64,000 nucleotides of DNA from Pseudomonas weihenstephanensis (GTDB lineage: Bacteria > Pseudomonadota > Gammaproteobacteria > Pseudomonadales > Pseudomonadaceae). The notes below the pieces were generated by a model, which saw only the letters and a program-made list of their open reading frames with translations, ran no database searches and was not told the origin of the DNA. Both the position numbers and the translations under genes were made by a program. Of this stretch, positions 8,331-17,735 are shown piece by piece. The first letter of the stretch is position 1, and each line of letters starts with the position of its first letter. The stretch covers positions 248,001 to 312,000 of the forward strand of contig NZ_JYLF01000003.1 in the NCBI RefSeq assembly GCF_001043055.1, read 5' to 3'.

Positions 8331-9269
8331 ATGGAAACCCGCGCCCATCATGTATTGATTGGCTTATTCAGCGTGTTGGTTATCGTGGGGGCCATGTTGT
8401 TTGGCCTGTGGCTGGCCAAAGCCAGCATGGACAGCACTTTCAAGGATTACGAAGTGGTGTTCAACGAAGCCGTCAGTGGTTTGTCCAAGGGCAGTTCGGT
8501 GCAGTACAACGGCATCAAGGTCGGTGACGTGATCGAACTGCGGCTCGACGACAAAGACCCGCGCCGGGTACTGGCGCGCATCCGTCTGGCGGCCAACACA
8601 CCGGTCAAGGTCGACACCAAGGCCAAGCTGGCTCTGACCGGCGTGACCGGCACCTCGATCATTCAGCTCAGCGGCGGCGACCCCAACAGCCCGCCGCTCA
8701 AGGGTAAAGACGGCAAACTGCCCGAAATCGTGGCCTCGCCCTCCCCGATTGCCCGCCTGCTGACAGACGGCTCTGACGTGATGGCCAACGTCAACATGCT
8801 GCTGCACAACGCCAATCGCCTGTTCTCCCCGGATAACGTCGACCGCGTGGGCAAGACCCTCGACAACCTTGAGCAAACCACGACGGCCATTGCCAGTCAG
8901 CGCGGGGATATTTCCCAGACCCTTAAGCAACTGGCTCAAGTGGGCAAACAAGCCAGTATCACGCTCGAACAAACCACGGCGTTGATGCGTAACGCCAATG
9001 GCCTGTTGAGTACCCAGGGCAAACAGATGTTCGGCAGCGCCGAGCAAGCGATGCAGTCGCTGGAACACAGCGCGGCCACCATCAACACCTTGCTCAACAA
9101 TAATCAGGAATCGTTGAACAATGGCATGCAGGGGCTCAATCAGCTCGGCCCGGCGGTCAATGAGCTGCGTGAAACCCTGAGCACGCTGCGCTCGATATCG
9201 CGGCGTCTGGAAGCCAATCCAAGCGGTTACTTGCTGGGCCGCGAACAGAACAAGGAATTCACGCCATGA
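8331..9269 (+). CDS. MCE-domain (MlaD-like) lipid-binding protein
   Basis: This 312-residue protein has one N-terminal anchor helix (VLIGLFSVLVIVGAMLFGLWLA) followed by an MCE domain (about residues 38-125: YNGIKVGDVIEL, then VKVDTKAKLALTGVTGTSIIQLSGG). The C-terminal half is rich in helical heptads and Gln/Asn-rich repeats (TLDNLEQTTTAIASQ, TLKQLAQVGKQ), suggesting a long coiled coil reaching into the periplasm. The ATG at 8331 directly follows the ATPase stop. It is expected to form a ring on the periplasmic side of the permease and hand over phospholipids. Confidence 0.9.
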   Translation: METRAHHVLIGLFSVLVIVGAMLFGLWLAKASMDSTFKDYEVVFNEAVSGLSKGSSVQYNGIKVGDVIELRLDDKDPRRVLARIRLAANTPVKVDTKAKLALTGVTGTSIIQLSGGDPNSPPLKGKDGKLPEIVASPSPIARLLTDGSDVMANVNMLLHNANRLFSPDNVDRVGKTLDNLEQTTTAIASQRGDISQTLKQLAQVGKQASITLEQTTALMRNANGLLSTQGKQMFGSAEQAMQSLEHSAATINTLLNNNQESLNNGMQGLNQLGPAVNELRETLSTLRSISRRLEANPSGYLLGREQNKEFTP

Positions 9270-9892
9270 GTCGTACTTATCGCCTGGCCGGTTCAATCGT
9301 ATTGGCGGCGAGCCTGAGCCTGCTCAGCGCCTGCTCGATCCTGCCCAAGCCCGAGCAGGTGGATGTGTATTGGTTGCCGTATGCGCAAACCCCGATTGCT
9401 GCGAGCCAAAGCGCGCCAGTGAACTGGTCGCTGCGCCTCGACAAGCCGATGGCGAGCAATGCGCTGAACAGCCAGAACATTGCCGTGGTGCCCGAAGGCA
9501 ACTTGATCAGCAACTACAAAGGGGCGCGTTGGAGCGACCCGGCACCGGTCTTGCTGCGCAATCGCTTGCTGGATGCGTTCTTGCAGGACGGCCGCATTCA
9601 GGGCCTGAGTACAGACGACAGCAACCTGCAGGCCGATTACGAACTGGGCGGGGAATTGTTGGCGTTTCAGACCCACTACAACGGCAAAAGCCCGCAGGTG
9701 TTGGTGCAGTACAACGCGCGGCTGGTGCGCACCAGCGACCAGCGGGTGATTGCCTCCAAACGCTTTGACGTGCGTCAGCCGCTCAACAACCCGCTGGTAC
9801 CGGGGGTTGTGGCAGGTTTTGGCCAGGCGAGCGACGTGCTGATGCCGCAAGTTGTGCAATGGGTGCTGCATCAAGGCCAGGCACAGCGCTAA
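9266..9892 (+). CDS. ABC-type transport auxiliary lipoprotein (PqiC/YmbA-like)
   Basis: The 208-residue product begins with a lipoprotein signal whose lipobox is LLSAC, with the lipidated Cys near residue 23. The mature part fits the ABC_trans_aux family: the VYWLPY opening, a conserved WSDPAPVLLRNRLLDAFLQD segment, a beta-rich middle and the C-terminal phrase RFDVRQPLNNP. It overlaps the MCE gene stop by four bases, so it belongs to the same operon. It probably sits in the outer membrane as the receiving end of the lipid pathway. Confidence 0.88.
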   Translation: MSRTYRLAGSIVLAASLSLLSACSILPKPEQVDVYWLPYAQTPIAASQSAPVNWSLRLDKPMASNALNSQNIAVVPEGNLISNYKGARWSDPAPVLLRNRLLDAFLQDGRIQGLSTDDSNLQADYELGGELLAFQTHYNGKSPQVLVQYNARLVRTSDQRVIASKRFDVRQPLNNPLVPGVVAGFGQASDVLMPQVVQWVLHQGQAQR

Positions 9893-9936
9893 CCCCGCGT
9901 GGTAGGCGCTGCCAAAGGCTGCGAGGTACGGGTTTG

Positions 9937-11166
9937 TTAACCGAAGAACCAGTAACACACGGCAATGGCAGCGACTACGCCTGAGAACTCCGCTAATAAC
10001 GCGCAACCTACTGCGTGTCGGGCGCGTTGGATGCCCACGGCGCCAAAGTACACCGCCAGCACATAGAACGTCGTCTCAGTGCTGCCCTGCACGGTTGCCG
10101 CCACTAACGCCGGGAAGCTGTCCACACCCTGGTTTTGCATGGTTTCGATCAGCAAGGCCCGTGCGGCACTGCCTGAGAACGGTTTGACCATCGCCGTCGG
10201 CAAGGCGTCGACAAAGCGCGTGTCCCAGCCCAACCATTCGACCGCATGGCGAATGCCGTCCAGGCCAAAATCCAAAGCCCCCGACGCCCGTAGCACGCCC
10301 ACCGCGCACAACATCGCCACCAGATAAGGCAGCAAGGTTTTGGCCACGTCGAAGCCTTCTTTTGCGCCTTCGACAAACGCTTCGTAGACCTTGACCTTAC
10401 GCAGCGCGCCGATCACCAGGAACAGCATGATCAGCCCGAACAGGGTCAAATTGCCGAGGATCGACGACAAACTGGCCAATGCCGTCGCTGACAAACCCGC
10501 CAGCAAGGCCATAAAGCCGCCCAGTATCAGCGCGCCGGGCACCAAGTACGCCAAGACCACCGGGTCCCATAGCCGCAAACGCTGCATGAAGGCCACTGAG
10601 AGCAGCCCTACGAGCGTTGAAGCACTGGTCGCCAGCAAGATCGGCAGGAAGACCAGCGTCGGGTCAGCAGCGCCCTGCTGAGCGCGGTACATGAAGATGG
10701 TGACGGGTAACAGGGTCAACGAGGAGGCATTGAGCACCAGAAACAGGATTTGCGCGTTACTGGCGCTGGTCGGGTTGGGGTTGAGTTCTTGCAGTGCCCG
10801 CATCGCCTTAAGGCCAATGGGGGTGGCGGCGTTATCCAGGCCCAGACCGTTGGCGGCAAAGTTGAGGGTGATAAACCCCAATGCCGGATGACCGGGCGGC
10901 ACTTCAGGCATCAAGCGTTTAAACAGCGGGCCCAGCGCCTTGCCCAGCCAATCCACGATCCCGGCTTTTTCGGCGATGCGCAAAAAACCCAGCCATAAGG
11001 TCAGCGTGCCGAACAGCAGAATCATCACCTCAACCGACAGCTTGGCCATGGCAAAGATGCTTTCCACAATCGCCGCAAAGATCCCGGCGTTGCCCCCCAC
11101 CAGCCATTGGGCAAGCGCCGACACGGCCGCGACCACGAAAAAGCTGAGCCATAGGCCGTTAAGCAT
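9937..11166 (-). CDS. Fused SpmA/SpmB-like nucleoside-recognition (Gate) membrane protein
   Basis: This 409-residue protein is almost wholly hydrophobic and contains two Gate (nucleoside-recognition) domains in tandem, in the order of Bacillus SpmA and SpmB. The first half has the typical MILLFGTLTLWLGFLRIAEK and NFAANGLGLDNAATPIGLKAM. The second half has AKTLLPYLVAMLCAVGVLRASG, MVKPFSGSAARALL and the VQGSTETTFYVLAVYFG signature. It is an inner-membrane protein, probably a transporter; its substrate is not known in this group. It is convergent with the Mla-like operon. Confidence 0.85.
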   Translation of the reverse strand: MLNGLWLSFFVVAAVSALAQWLVGGNAGIFAAIVESIFAMAKLSVEVMILLFGTLTLWLGFLRIAEKAGIVDWLGKALGPLFKRLMPEVPPGHPALGFITLNFAANGLGLDNAATPIGLKAMRALQELNPNPTSASNAQILFLVLNASSLTLLPVTIFMYRAQQGAADPTLVFLPILLATSASTLVGLLSVAFMQRLRLWDPVVLAYLVPGALILGGFMALLAGLSATALASLSSILGNLTLFGLIMLFLVIGALRKVKVYEAFVEGAKEGFDVAKTLLPYLVAMLCAVGVLRASGALDFGLDGIRHAVEWLGWDTRFVDALPTAMVKPFSGSAARALLIETMQNQGVDSFPALVAATVQGSTETTFYVLAVYFGAVGIQRARHAVGCALLAEFSGVVAAIAVCYWFFG

Positions 11167-11220
11167 CGAAAGAACTCCTTAAAGATGCCGCGAATGATAG
11201 CGGCCAACCCCCAGAAACAA

Positions 11221-11246
11221 CAAACCCCGGACAAGTCCGGGGTTTG
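11221..11246. terminator. Terminator hairpin after gltP
   Basis: The arms CAAACCCCGGA and TCCGGGGTTTG form a perfect 11-base stem with a 4-base loop. It lies just past the stop of gltP on the minus strand; the T-rich GTTTGTTGTTT follows on that strand. It also sits ahead of the next minus-strand gene, separating the two. Confidence 0.8.
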
Positions 11247-11270
11247 TGGGGCGAAGCGTGCGCGGGGCGA

Positions 11271-12590
11271 TTATTCGCCTTTTGGCAGGGCTTCCTTGCT
11301 GCGCCAGTTCGGCAGCGAGTTCCAGTAGCGCTCGCCTTTGGCGTCGTCGTACATGCCTTCCCAACGCGAAATCACCAGTACCGCCAAGGCGTTACCAATG
11401 ACGTTCAGCGCGGTACGTGCCATATCCATCACACGGTCAACACCTGCGATAAAGGCCAAGCCTTCCAGCGGGATACCTACGCTGCCCAGGGTGGCCAGCA
11501 GTACCACGAAGGACACGCCCGGTACGCCGGCGATGCCTTTGGAGGTGACCATCAGGGTCAATACCAGCAGCAGTTGCTGGCTGATCGACAAGTCGATGCC
11601 ATACAGCTGGGCAATAAAGATCGCCGCGATGCTCTGGTACAGGGTCGAGCCATCAAGGTTGAACGAGTAACCGGTCGGCACCACGAAGCTGCAAATAGCT
11701 TTTGGCGCGCCGTACGCTTCCATCTTCTCGATCACGCGCGGCAGCACGGTTTCGGAGCTGGCGGTGGAGTAAGCCAGTACCAACTCATCCTTGAAGATGC
11801 GCATCAGCTTGATCACGGAGAAGCCAAACAGCTTGGCGATCAGGCCCAGTACCGCAAAGGCGAAGAACAAGATGGCGGCGTAAACCAGTATCACCAGCTT
11901 GGCCAACGGCACGAGCGAAGCAAAACCGAAGTTGGCGACGGTCACGGCGATCAGCGCAAACACACCGATTGGCGCGTAGTTCATGATCATGTGAGTCACT
12001 TTGAACATCGACTCGGACACGCCCTGGAAGGTTTTCACCAGCGGGTCGCGCAGTTCGGCGTTCAGGCTCGACAAGCCGAGGCCAAACAGTACCGAGAAGA
12101 AGATGATCGGCAGCATCTCACCGCGAGCCATGGCTGCGAAGATGTTGGATGGAATCAGGTTGAGGATGGTTTCGATGAACGCATGTTCATGCTGAACTTC
12201 TGCGGCAGTGGCCTGATATTTGGAAATATCAACCGTGCCCAGCGTGCTCATGTCGATCCCGGCGCCGGGATGGAACACGTTGGCCAGCACCAGGCCGACC
12301 AGGATCGCGATGGTGGTCACCACCTCGAAGTAAATGATGGTTTTAAGACCGATGCGACCGAGTTTCTTCGCATCTCCCACGCCTGCAATCCCGACAACCA
12401 GTGAGGAAATCACGATTGGGATTACGATCATCTTGATCAGACGGATAAAGATATCGCCAGCGGGTTGCAAGACGTTACTGATCCACCAGGCCTTTTCAGC
12501 ACTGAAATGGTTAAGCAGCGCGCCGATTGCAATACCCAGGACCAGACCGATTAGGATCTGCCAGGCGAGGCTAAGTTTTGCCTTCTTCAT
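11271..12590 (-). CDS. gltP: Glutamate/aspartate:proton symporter
   Basis: This 439-residue protein is a member of the dicarboxylate/amino-acid:cation symporter family and matches GltP of Pseudomonas. Hydrophobic helices start at once (LAWQILIGLVLGIAIGALL). The re-entrant loop Ser-rich motif appears as STASSETVLPRVIEKM, and the conserved PTGYSFNLDGSTLY and GIAGVPGVSFVVLLATLGSVG segments bind substrate. It imports glutamate and aspartate across the inner membrane. An upstream AT-rich region of over 500 bases should hold its promoter. Confidence 0.93.
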   Translation of the reverse strand: MKKAKLSLAWQILIGLVLGIAIGALLNHFSAEKAWWISNVLQPAGDIFIRLIKMIVIPIVISSLVVGIAGVGDAKKLGRIGLKTIIYFEVVTTIAILVGLVLANVFHPGAGIDMSTLGTVDISKYQATAAEVQHEHAFIETILNLIPSNIFAAMARGEMLPIIFFSVLFGLGLSSLNAELRDPLVKTFQGVSESMFKVTHMIMNYAPIGVFALIAVTVANFGFASLVPLAKLVILVYAAILFFAFAVLGLIAKLFGFSVIKLMRIFKDELVLAYSTASSETVLPRVIEKMEAYGAPKAICSFVVPTGYSFNLDGSTLYQSIAAIFIAQLYGIDLSISQQLLLVLTLMVTSKGIAGVPGVSFVVLLATLGSVGIPLEGLAFIAGVDRVMDMARTALNVIGNALAVLVISRWEGMYDDAKGERYWNSLPNWRSKEALPKGE

Positions 12591-13147
12591 GTCATTACCC
12601 TTACTTCAAGTGGACTCGGGAAGAGGCTCAGACTAGAGCGCTTTGAAGCGCTGAATTCTACAACCTCTGCCCCCGTAGAAGGTCGCCCAAATCGAGCCAG
12701 AGAGGCTCTTTGGCAGGCGAAAAAAGGCGCAACTATTCCCATGCAAGAGGAAGCCGTCTAATGCCGTAAACGCCTACCCTATGCCGAATCGGCATGGATA
12801 TTGTCCGACAAGAGCTCAAATTCACGGGGTATCAAAGTCACAGAATAGACGACATAAGCGCCGCAGACCGGCTGTTTCAAGGTCTTTTTGCCGCAGGCGG
12901 GACGGCGTAAATCACGCCCAGCACTCAGAAATATCCGACAACATAAATCGAATAGAGAGAAGAAATCATTTTGCTATTAGTCGATAGATGGTCGACGTTC
13001 TCAAGGGCCATCCGAGCCACATTTGTTTTTAAAAAAATGAGCAGTGATAAGGTTTTACGACTAAAAAAACATTTTTTTAGACCCAAAAAAACCAAGGCAA
13101 TGCCTTGGTTTTTTGGTGTTTAACAGCTGAAGAAACTGCCCAAATGA
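12591..13147. other. Long intergenic region upstream of gltP
   Basis: No convincing gene lies in these 557 bases. The only frame of note (about 12781-12987, plus strand) lacks a ribosome site and resembles no protein. The part from 13020 to 13085 is very AT-rich with A and T tracts. A strong hairpin at 13085-13115 closes the region. The gltP promoter is expected in the first 150 bases. Confidence 0.6.
13085..13115. terminator. Bidirectional intrinsic terminator
   Basis: The arms AACCAAGGCA and TGCCTTGGTT form a perfect stem flanked by an A run and a T run. It lies just downstream of the Ivy-like gene on the minus strand. The T run on the plus strand means that a plus-strand transcript from the long intergenic region could also end here. 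Confidence 0.85.
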
Positions 13148-13612
13148 TCAGTACCAGTTAGGGTCTTTCTTCAATTGTTCTTTAAGCAGCGCTTGTATCC
13201 CGACATCAGGTTGGCCCAAGAATCGGTAATCGGCATGACGTGTTGGTGACTTGTCGGCCGGCAAACCTGCCGGGACTTCGACCAACATGGCATAGGCGTG
13301 CTTCTTGTCCAGACTGACGGCAACGATCAGGCGTTTGTTCAAACAGGTCTGAGCGGTTTCGCACAAAGGCCCGACTAAATACTGATCGCCGTCTTCGTTG
13401 ACTGCGTTCATCTGTTCGGCACTGCCCGACAGGTTCATCACCCATTCAGGCAAGCGATCTTCTTTTTTGACCACTTTTTGCCAGGTATCACGATAAGCAG
13501 CATCGTTTAACAGTTCGTTGGCACGCGACTGGCCATCATTGGCGGCCAGCGCCATAGCACTGCCGCCCATCAACAGGGCAGCAGTCATTGCCTTAAAGGA
13601 TCGGCTAAACAT
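13148..13612 (-). CDS. Ivy-family lysozyme inhibitor
   Basis: This 154-residue protein starts at 13612 (MFSRSFKAMTAALLMGG) with a signal peptide ending at ALA, so it is periplasmic. The mature chain resembles Ivy, the inhibitor of vertebrate C-type lysozyme: helical opening, then YLVGPLCETAQTC in the place of the Cys-flanked inhibitory loop, followed by NKRLIVAVSLDKKHAYAMLVEV. The loop of classic Ivy is CKPHDC; here it is CETAQTC, one residue longer and without the key His, so inhibition of C-type lysozyme is not assured. It may act on lytic transglycosylases instead. It lies directly after the DUF1328 gene, probably in one transcript. Confidence 0.75.
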   Translation of the reverse strand: MFSRSFKAMTAALLMGGSAMALAANDGQSRANELLNDAAYRDTWQKVVKKEDRLPEWVMNLSGSAEQMNAVNEDGDQYLVGPLCETAQTCLNKRLIVAVSLDKKHAYAMLVEVPAGLPADKSPTRHADYRFLGQPDVGIQALLKEQLKKDPNWY

Positions 13613-13614
13613 GG

Positions 13615-13830
<216 letters not shown>

Positions 13831-13865
13831 TTAACGCCCTGCAAGGGCCTCAAGGTTGTGAACAC

Positions 13866-14150
13866 TTAAAACACCCAACGTTCCTGCGGCACGTCTGAAG
13901 ATGCGATTTGCGTGTCATCGGCAGCCGCTAGCGCATAGCCGTTGGTCGCCTGATGGTTTGAGCTGATCGCACTGAAGTGTGTTTGCGGGGCGGCTTGATG
14001 CAATACGGCCTGAACCGGCTGCGGTGCCTGTTCAAAACGCACAAGTTGCTGACCACCGATCAATGTCACCAACAACGCGAGGCTGGCGAACAGACCTTGT
14101 TGAAGGTGCAGCGAAGTAAGGCGAATGCGGGGGAAACCTTGACGATTCAT
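13866..14150 (-). CDS. Hypothetical small anchored protein
   Basis: This is a 94-residue protein that I do not recognise as a named family. It has a basic N-terminus, then one hydrophobic segment (GLFASLALLVTLIGGQQLV, about residues 19-37), and a polar Ala/Gln-rich C-terminal part that should lie in the periplasm. It is on the same strand as the DUF1328 and Ivy-like genes, 86 bases ahead of them, and divergent from algB. Codon use looks coding and the frame is clean. Confidence 0.55.
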   Translation of the reverse strand: MNRQGFPRIRLTSLHLQQGLFASLALLVTLIGGQQLVRFEQAPQPVQAVLHQAAPQTHFSAISSNHQATNGYALAAADDTQIASSDVPQERWVF

Positions 14151-14583
14151 GCTCAGACTCCTGCCACTCGGTGGTCAATGTTGGATTTGCCTTCAGCCCG
14201 GTAGCGCTGAATGACTGGGTTGCATGAGTTATTGCAGGCGGCATGCCAAGTCTTGAGTCTTAATAAAAGTTATATAAATCAAACACTTGTAGTAAATGTG
14301 AGTGCAGCTGTGCACGCATCCTGCACGATGGACTCTTCAAGCGTCGGGCGTTCTGCACGATTGGCCAAGGACCCTATCCGTTCTTTTATAGAGGGGGCAA
14401 AAAACAGAACTGTTTTGTCCGGCAAACGTCGAGTCAAATCGGCTCTAAATAGTGTTAAATCAGACAGTTACAGCATGCAGGCAAGTGGCTACCCTGCTAG
14501 CCTCTTAATGAATCGTGAAAAATCATGCAACTTGCCCGATTATTCCGACACTAACCAACATCACTCATTAAGGAACGTAGGAA
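14151..14583. promoter_or_regulatory. algB upstream regulatory region
   Basis: These 433 bases hold no gene and are AT-rich from 14255 to 14580. They carry the promoter of algB and, on the other strand, that of the small anchored protein. A plausible AlgU-type promoter is GAACTG at 14407-14412, a 16-base spacer, then TCGAG at 14429-14433. A good ribosome site (AAGGAACGTAGGAA) precedes the algB ATG. Confidence 0.5.
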
Positions 14584-15930
14584 ATGGAGTCTGCCAAAGA
14601 GCACCAAGGCCGCATTCTGCTGGTCGACGATGAGTCCGCCATCCTGCGTACATTCCGCTATTGCCTCGAAGACGAGGGTTACACCGTCGCCACCGCTAAC
14701 AGTGCCGCTCAAGCCGATGCCCTGTTGCAGCGCCAAGTATTCGATGTGTGCTTTTTGGACCTGCGCCTGGGCGAAGACAACGGCCTGGATGTGTTGGCCC
14801 AAATGCGTATTCAAGCGCCGTGGATGCGTGTGGTGATTGTGACCGCCCACTCTGCGGTCGACACGGCAGTGGACGCGATTCAGGCAGGCGCCGCCGATTA
14901 TCTGGTCAAACCGTGCAGCCCGGATCAACTGCGACTGGCCACGGCCAAGCAACTGGAAGTGCGCCAACTGTCCGCTCGCCTCGAGGCCCTTGAGGGCGAA
15001 GTGCGTAAGCCCAAGGACGGCCTTGATTCTCATAGTCCGGCGATGATGGTGGTACTGGAAACAGCCCGCCAAGTGGCTGGCACGGATGCCAACATCCTGA
15101 TTCTGGGTGAATCCGGCACCGGTAAGGGTGAGCTCGCCCGGGCAATTCATGGTTGGAGCAAACGGGCGAAAAAGTCCTGTGTGACGATTAACTGCCCGTC
15201 TTTAACCGCCGAGCTGATGGAAAGCGAGCTGTTCGGTCACACCAAAGGTGCGTTCACCGGGGCCAGTGAAAGTACCCTGGGCCGGGTCAACCAGGCCGAT
15301 GGCGGTACGTTGTTCCTCGACGAAATCGGTGATTTCCCGCTGGCTTTGCAGCCAAAGCTGCTGCGATTTATTCAGGATAAAGAATACGAACGCGTTGGCG
15401 ACCCCGTGACGCGCCGCGCCGATGTGCGCATTCTGGCGGCCACCAACCTCAACCTTGAAGACATGGTGCGCGATGGCCGCTTCCGTGAAGACTTGCTCTA
15501 CCGCCTGAACGTCATCACTTTGCACTTGCCACCGTTGCGTGAGCGCAGCGAAGACATCCTCACGCTGGCGGACCGCTTTCTTGCACGTTTCGTAAAAGAG
15601 TATGCACGCCCTGCCCGCGGCTTCAGCGAAGAAGCCCGCTTGGCGCTGGCGAACTACCGTTGGCCGGGCAACATTCGTGAACTGCGCAACGTGGTGGAGC
15701 GCGCGAGCATTATTTGCCCGCAAGAAGTGGTTGAGGTGAGCCACTTGGGCATGGCCGAGCAAACCATTCCGAACGCCCCGCGCATTGGTGCAGCGTTAAG
15801 TCTCGACCAGTTGGAGAAGGCACACATCGGCGCCGTGTTGGCCACCAGTGAAACCCTCGACCAAGCGGCCAAAACCTTGGGCATTGATGCGTCCACGCTG
15901 TATCGCAAACGCAAGCAGTACAACTTGTGA
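14584..15930 (+). CDS. algB: AlgB, NtrC-type response regulator of alginate genes
   Basis: AlgB is a response regulator that activates alginate biosynthesis genes in Pseudomonas. The 448-residue chain has a receiver domain (residues 9-125) with acidic pocket VDDE and the phospho-acceptor Asp59 in FLDLRLGED, plus Lys in LVKPC. The AAA+ domain follows with Walker [10 protein letters not shown], the intact sigma-54 contact loop GAFTGA, Walker [11 protein letters not shown] and the [12 protein letters not shown] block. A Fis-type helix-turn-helix closes the protein ([19 protein letters not shown]). kinB starts 10 bases downstream. Although the sigma-54 loop is intact, AlgB in P. aeruginosa is reported to act on alginate genes without RpoN; that is family knowledge. 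Confidence 0.96.
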   Translation: MESAKEHQGRILLVDDESAILRTFRYCLEDEGYTVATANSAAQADALLQRQVFDVCFLDLRLGEDNGLDVLAQMRIQAPWMRVVIVTAHSAVDTAVDAIQAGAADYLVKPCSPDQLRLATAKQLEVRQLSARLEALEGEVRKPKDGLDSHSPAMMVVLETARQVAGTDANILILGESGTGKGELARAIHGWSKRAKKSCVTINCPSLTAELMESELFGHTKGAFTGASESTLGRVNQADGGTLFLDEIGDFPLALQPKLLRFIQDKEYERVGDPVTRRADVRILAATNLNLEDMVRDGRFREDLLYRLNVITLHLPPLRERSEDILTLADRFLARFVKEYARPARGFSEEARLALANYRWPGNIRELRNVVERASIICPQEVVEVSHLGMAEQTIPNAPRIGAALSLDQLEKAHIGAVLATSETLDQAAKTLGIDASTLYRKRKQYNL

Positions 15931-15940
15931 GCAGGCCGCG

Positions 15941-17728
15941 ATGAAACTCGCTATCAAGCTGCGAACACGCCTGTTTCTGAGCATCTCAGCGCTGATCACG
16001 GTCGCGCTCATGGGATTGGTGCTCGGCGTATTCGGCGTGCTGCAAATGGCTAAAACCCAGGAAGCCTTGATCCGCAACAACTTCATCACCCTTGATCTGG
16101 GTTTGAAACTGCGCCAGACGTTGGGTGACCAACTGATTCTGATGCTGCACAACGAGCCTGATACGGTGGCGCTCAAAGCCTCGTCAGAGCAGTACATGAA
16201 GTTGCTCGATGAAGGCATTGCGCATGAACAAAAAAACCATTTGCCCAGCGGTTTTGTTCGGGCGCGGGCCGACTACCTGAGCTTTTTAGAGGCGTTTAAC
16301 CAGTCGCATCACGAGGGCATCAACCTCAGCAACGACGACGACCTCACCACACGTTTCAATGCGTTGCGTAACGGGCTGATTGACGAGCATCGTAAAGCGC
16401 TGGAAAGCATCAACCACGCACAAGCCCAGGCGCGCGACCGGGCAATGTTGATTGCGACGGTATTGGGCCTGGTGGGTGTCGCGGTATTGATCATTGGCTT
16501 TATCACGGCACATGGTATTGCCCGACGTTTTGGCGCCCCCATCGAGGCGCTGGCCAAAGCGGCGGACAACATTGGCAAAGGTAACTTTGAAGTGGTGTTG
16601 CCGCTCTCCTCGGCCACCGAAATGAACCTGCTGACGCGGCGTTTCGGCATTATGGCCGAAGCGTTGCGCCAGCATCAGGCAACCAACGTGGACGAGTTGC
16701 TCGCGGGTCAGCAACGCTTGCAGGCCGTGCTCGACAGTATTGATGACGGCTTGCTGATGATTGATCAACAAGGTCGCCTCGAACACTTGAACCCGGTGGC
16801 ACAGCGCCAGTTGGGCTGGGACGAAGCGCGTTTGGGGCAGTCATTGGGTGAGGCCTTGCAACGGCCCGAACTCGATCAACAATTGCTGACTGTATTGTGC
16901 GGTGGGAGTCTGGAGCGTTTGCCCGAGGACCTGAGCGTTGATATCGAAGGCGAAACGCGCTTGCTGACGTACAGCCTGACCCCGGTGAGTCAGCCCAAGG
17001 GGCCGATTCTGGGTGCGGTCATGGTGCTGCATGACGTGACCGAACAGCGCGCATTTGAGCGCGTGCGCAGTGAGTTTGTGTTGCGCGCCTCTCACGAGCT
17101 GCGTACGCCGGTCACCGGTATGCACATGGCATTCGGGCTATTTATGGAGCGGGCGCGCTTTGACCCTCAATCGCGCGAGACCGACTTGCTCAACACGGTC
17201 AACGAAGAGATGCAGCGGCTGATGCAGTTGATCAACGACCTGCTGAATTTCTCTCGCTACCAGAACGGCATGCAAAAACTGACGTTGGCACCTTGCGACC
17301 TGCAAGAAATGCTCGAACAGGCGCGCGCACGCTTCGCTGATCGGGCGGTGGCAAAAGATGTCGAGATCCTGATTGACCTGCAACCGCCATTACCGCGCTT
17401 GAATGCCGATCAGGGCCAGCTTGAACGCGTTCTGGATAACTTGATGGATAACGCCCTGCGACACACTGCCATTGGTGGGCAAATTCGCTTGCAGGCCCGG
17501 CGTCATGGCGAACGCGTGATCATCAGTGTCGAGGACAATGGCGAAGGCATCGCGTACAGCCAGCAAGGGCGAATCTTCGAACCCTTCGTGCAAGTAGGAC
17601 GCAAAAAGGGCGGCGCAGGGCTTGGTCTGGCCTTGTGCAAGGAAATTGTGCAGTTGCACGGCGGACGCATCGGCGTGTACTCGCGCCCTGCTCAGGGGAC
17701 GCAGTTTTATATGGCGCTGCCGTTATAG
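15941..17728 (+). CDS. kinB: KinB, membrane sensor kinase/phosphatase for AlgB
   Basis: This 595-residue histidine kinase is the partner of AlgB and equals the length of P. aeruginosa KinB. The start at 15941 (MKLAIKLRTRLFLS) follows algB by 10 bases. A first membrane helix (about 10-35) and a second (about 165-188, MLIATVLGLVGVAVLIIGF) flank a periplasmic four-helix sensor. HAMP comes next, then a PAS domain (LDSIDDGLLMIDQQGRLEHL). The dimerisation box carries His385 in ASHELRTPVTG, and the ATPase domain has N, G1 and G2 boxes (NLMDNALRHT, VEDNGEGI, GAGLGLALCKEIV). In P. aeruginosa KinB acts largely as a phosphatase of AlgB, holding alginate production down. Confidence 0.96.
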   Translation: MKLAIKLRTRLFLSISALITVALMGLVLGVFGVLQMAKTQEALIRNNFITLDLGLKLRQTLGDQLILMLHNEPDTVALKASSEQYMKLLDEGIAHEQKNHLPSGFVRARADYLSFLEAFNQSHHEGINLSNDDDLTTRFNALRNGLIDEHRKALESINHAQAQARDRAMLIATVLGLVGVAVLIIGFITAHGIARRFGAPIEALAKAADNIGKGNFEVVLPLSSATEMNLLTRRFGIMAEALRQHQATNVDELLAGQQRLQAVLDSIDDGLLMIDQQGRLEHLNPVAQRQLGWDEARLGQSLGEALQRPELDQQLLTVLCGGSLERLPEDLSVDIEGETRLLTYSLTPVSQPKGPILGAVMVLHDVTEQRAFERVRSEFVLRASHELRTPVTGMHMAFGLFMERARFDPQSRETDLLNTVNEEMQRLMQLINDLLNFSRYQNGMQKLTLAPCDLQEMLEQARARFADRAVAKDVEILIDLQPPLPRLNADQGQLERVLDNLMDNALRHTAIGGQIRLQARRHGERVIISVEDNGEGIAYSQQGRIFEPFVQVGRKKGGAGLGLALCKEIVQLHGGRIGVYSRPAQGTQFYMALPL

Positions 17729-17735
17729 GCGAGGT

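Noticed and set aside
11244..12404. 386-codon open frame on the plus strand
   Set aside because: It is antisense to gltP and very rich in Gln, His and Arg, the usual sign of a shadow frame of a membrane protein.
12781..12987. 68-codon frame in the gltP upstream region
   Set aside because: No ribosome site, no similarity and a composition unlike proteins; more likely chance.
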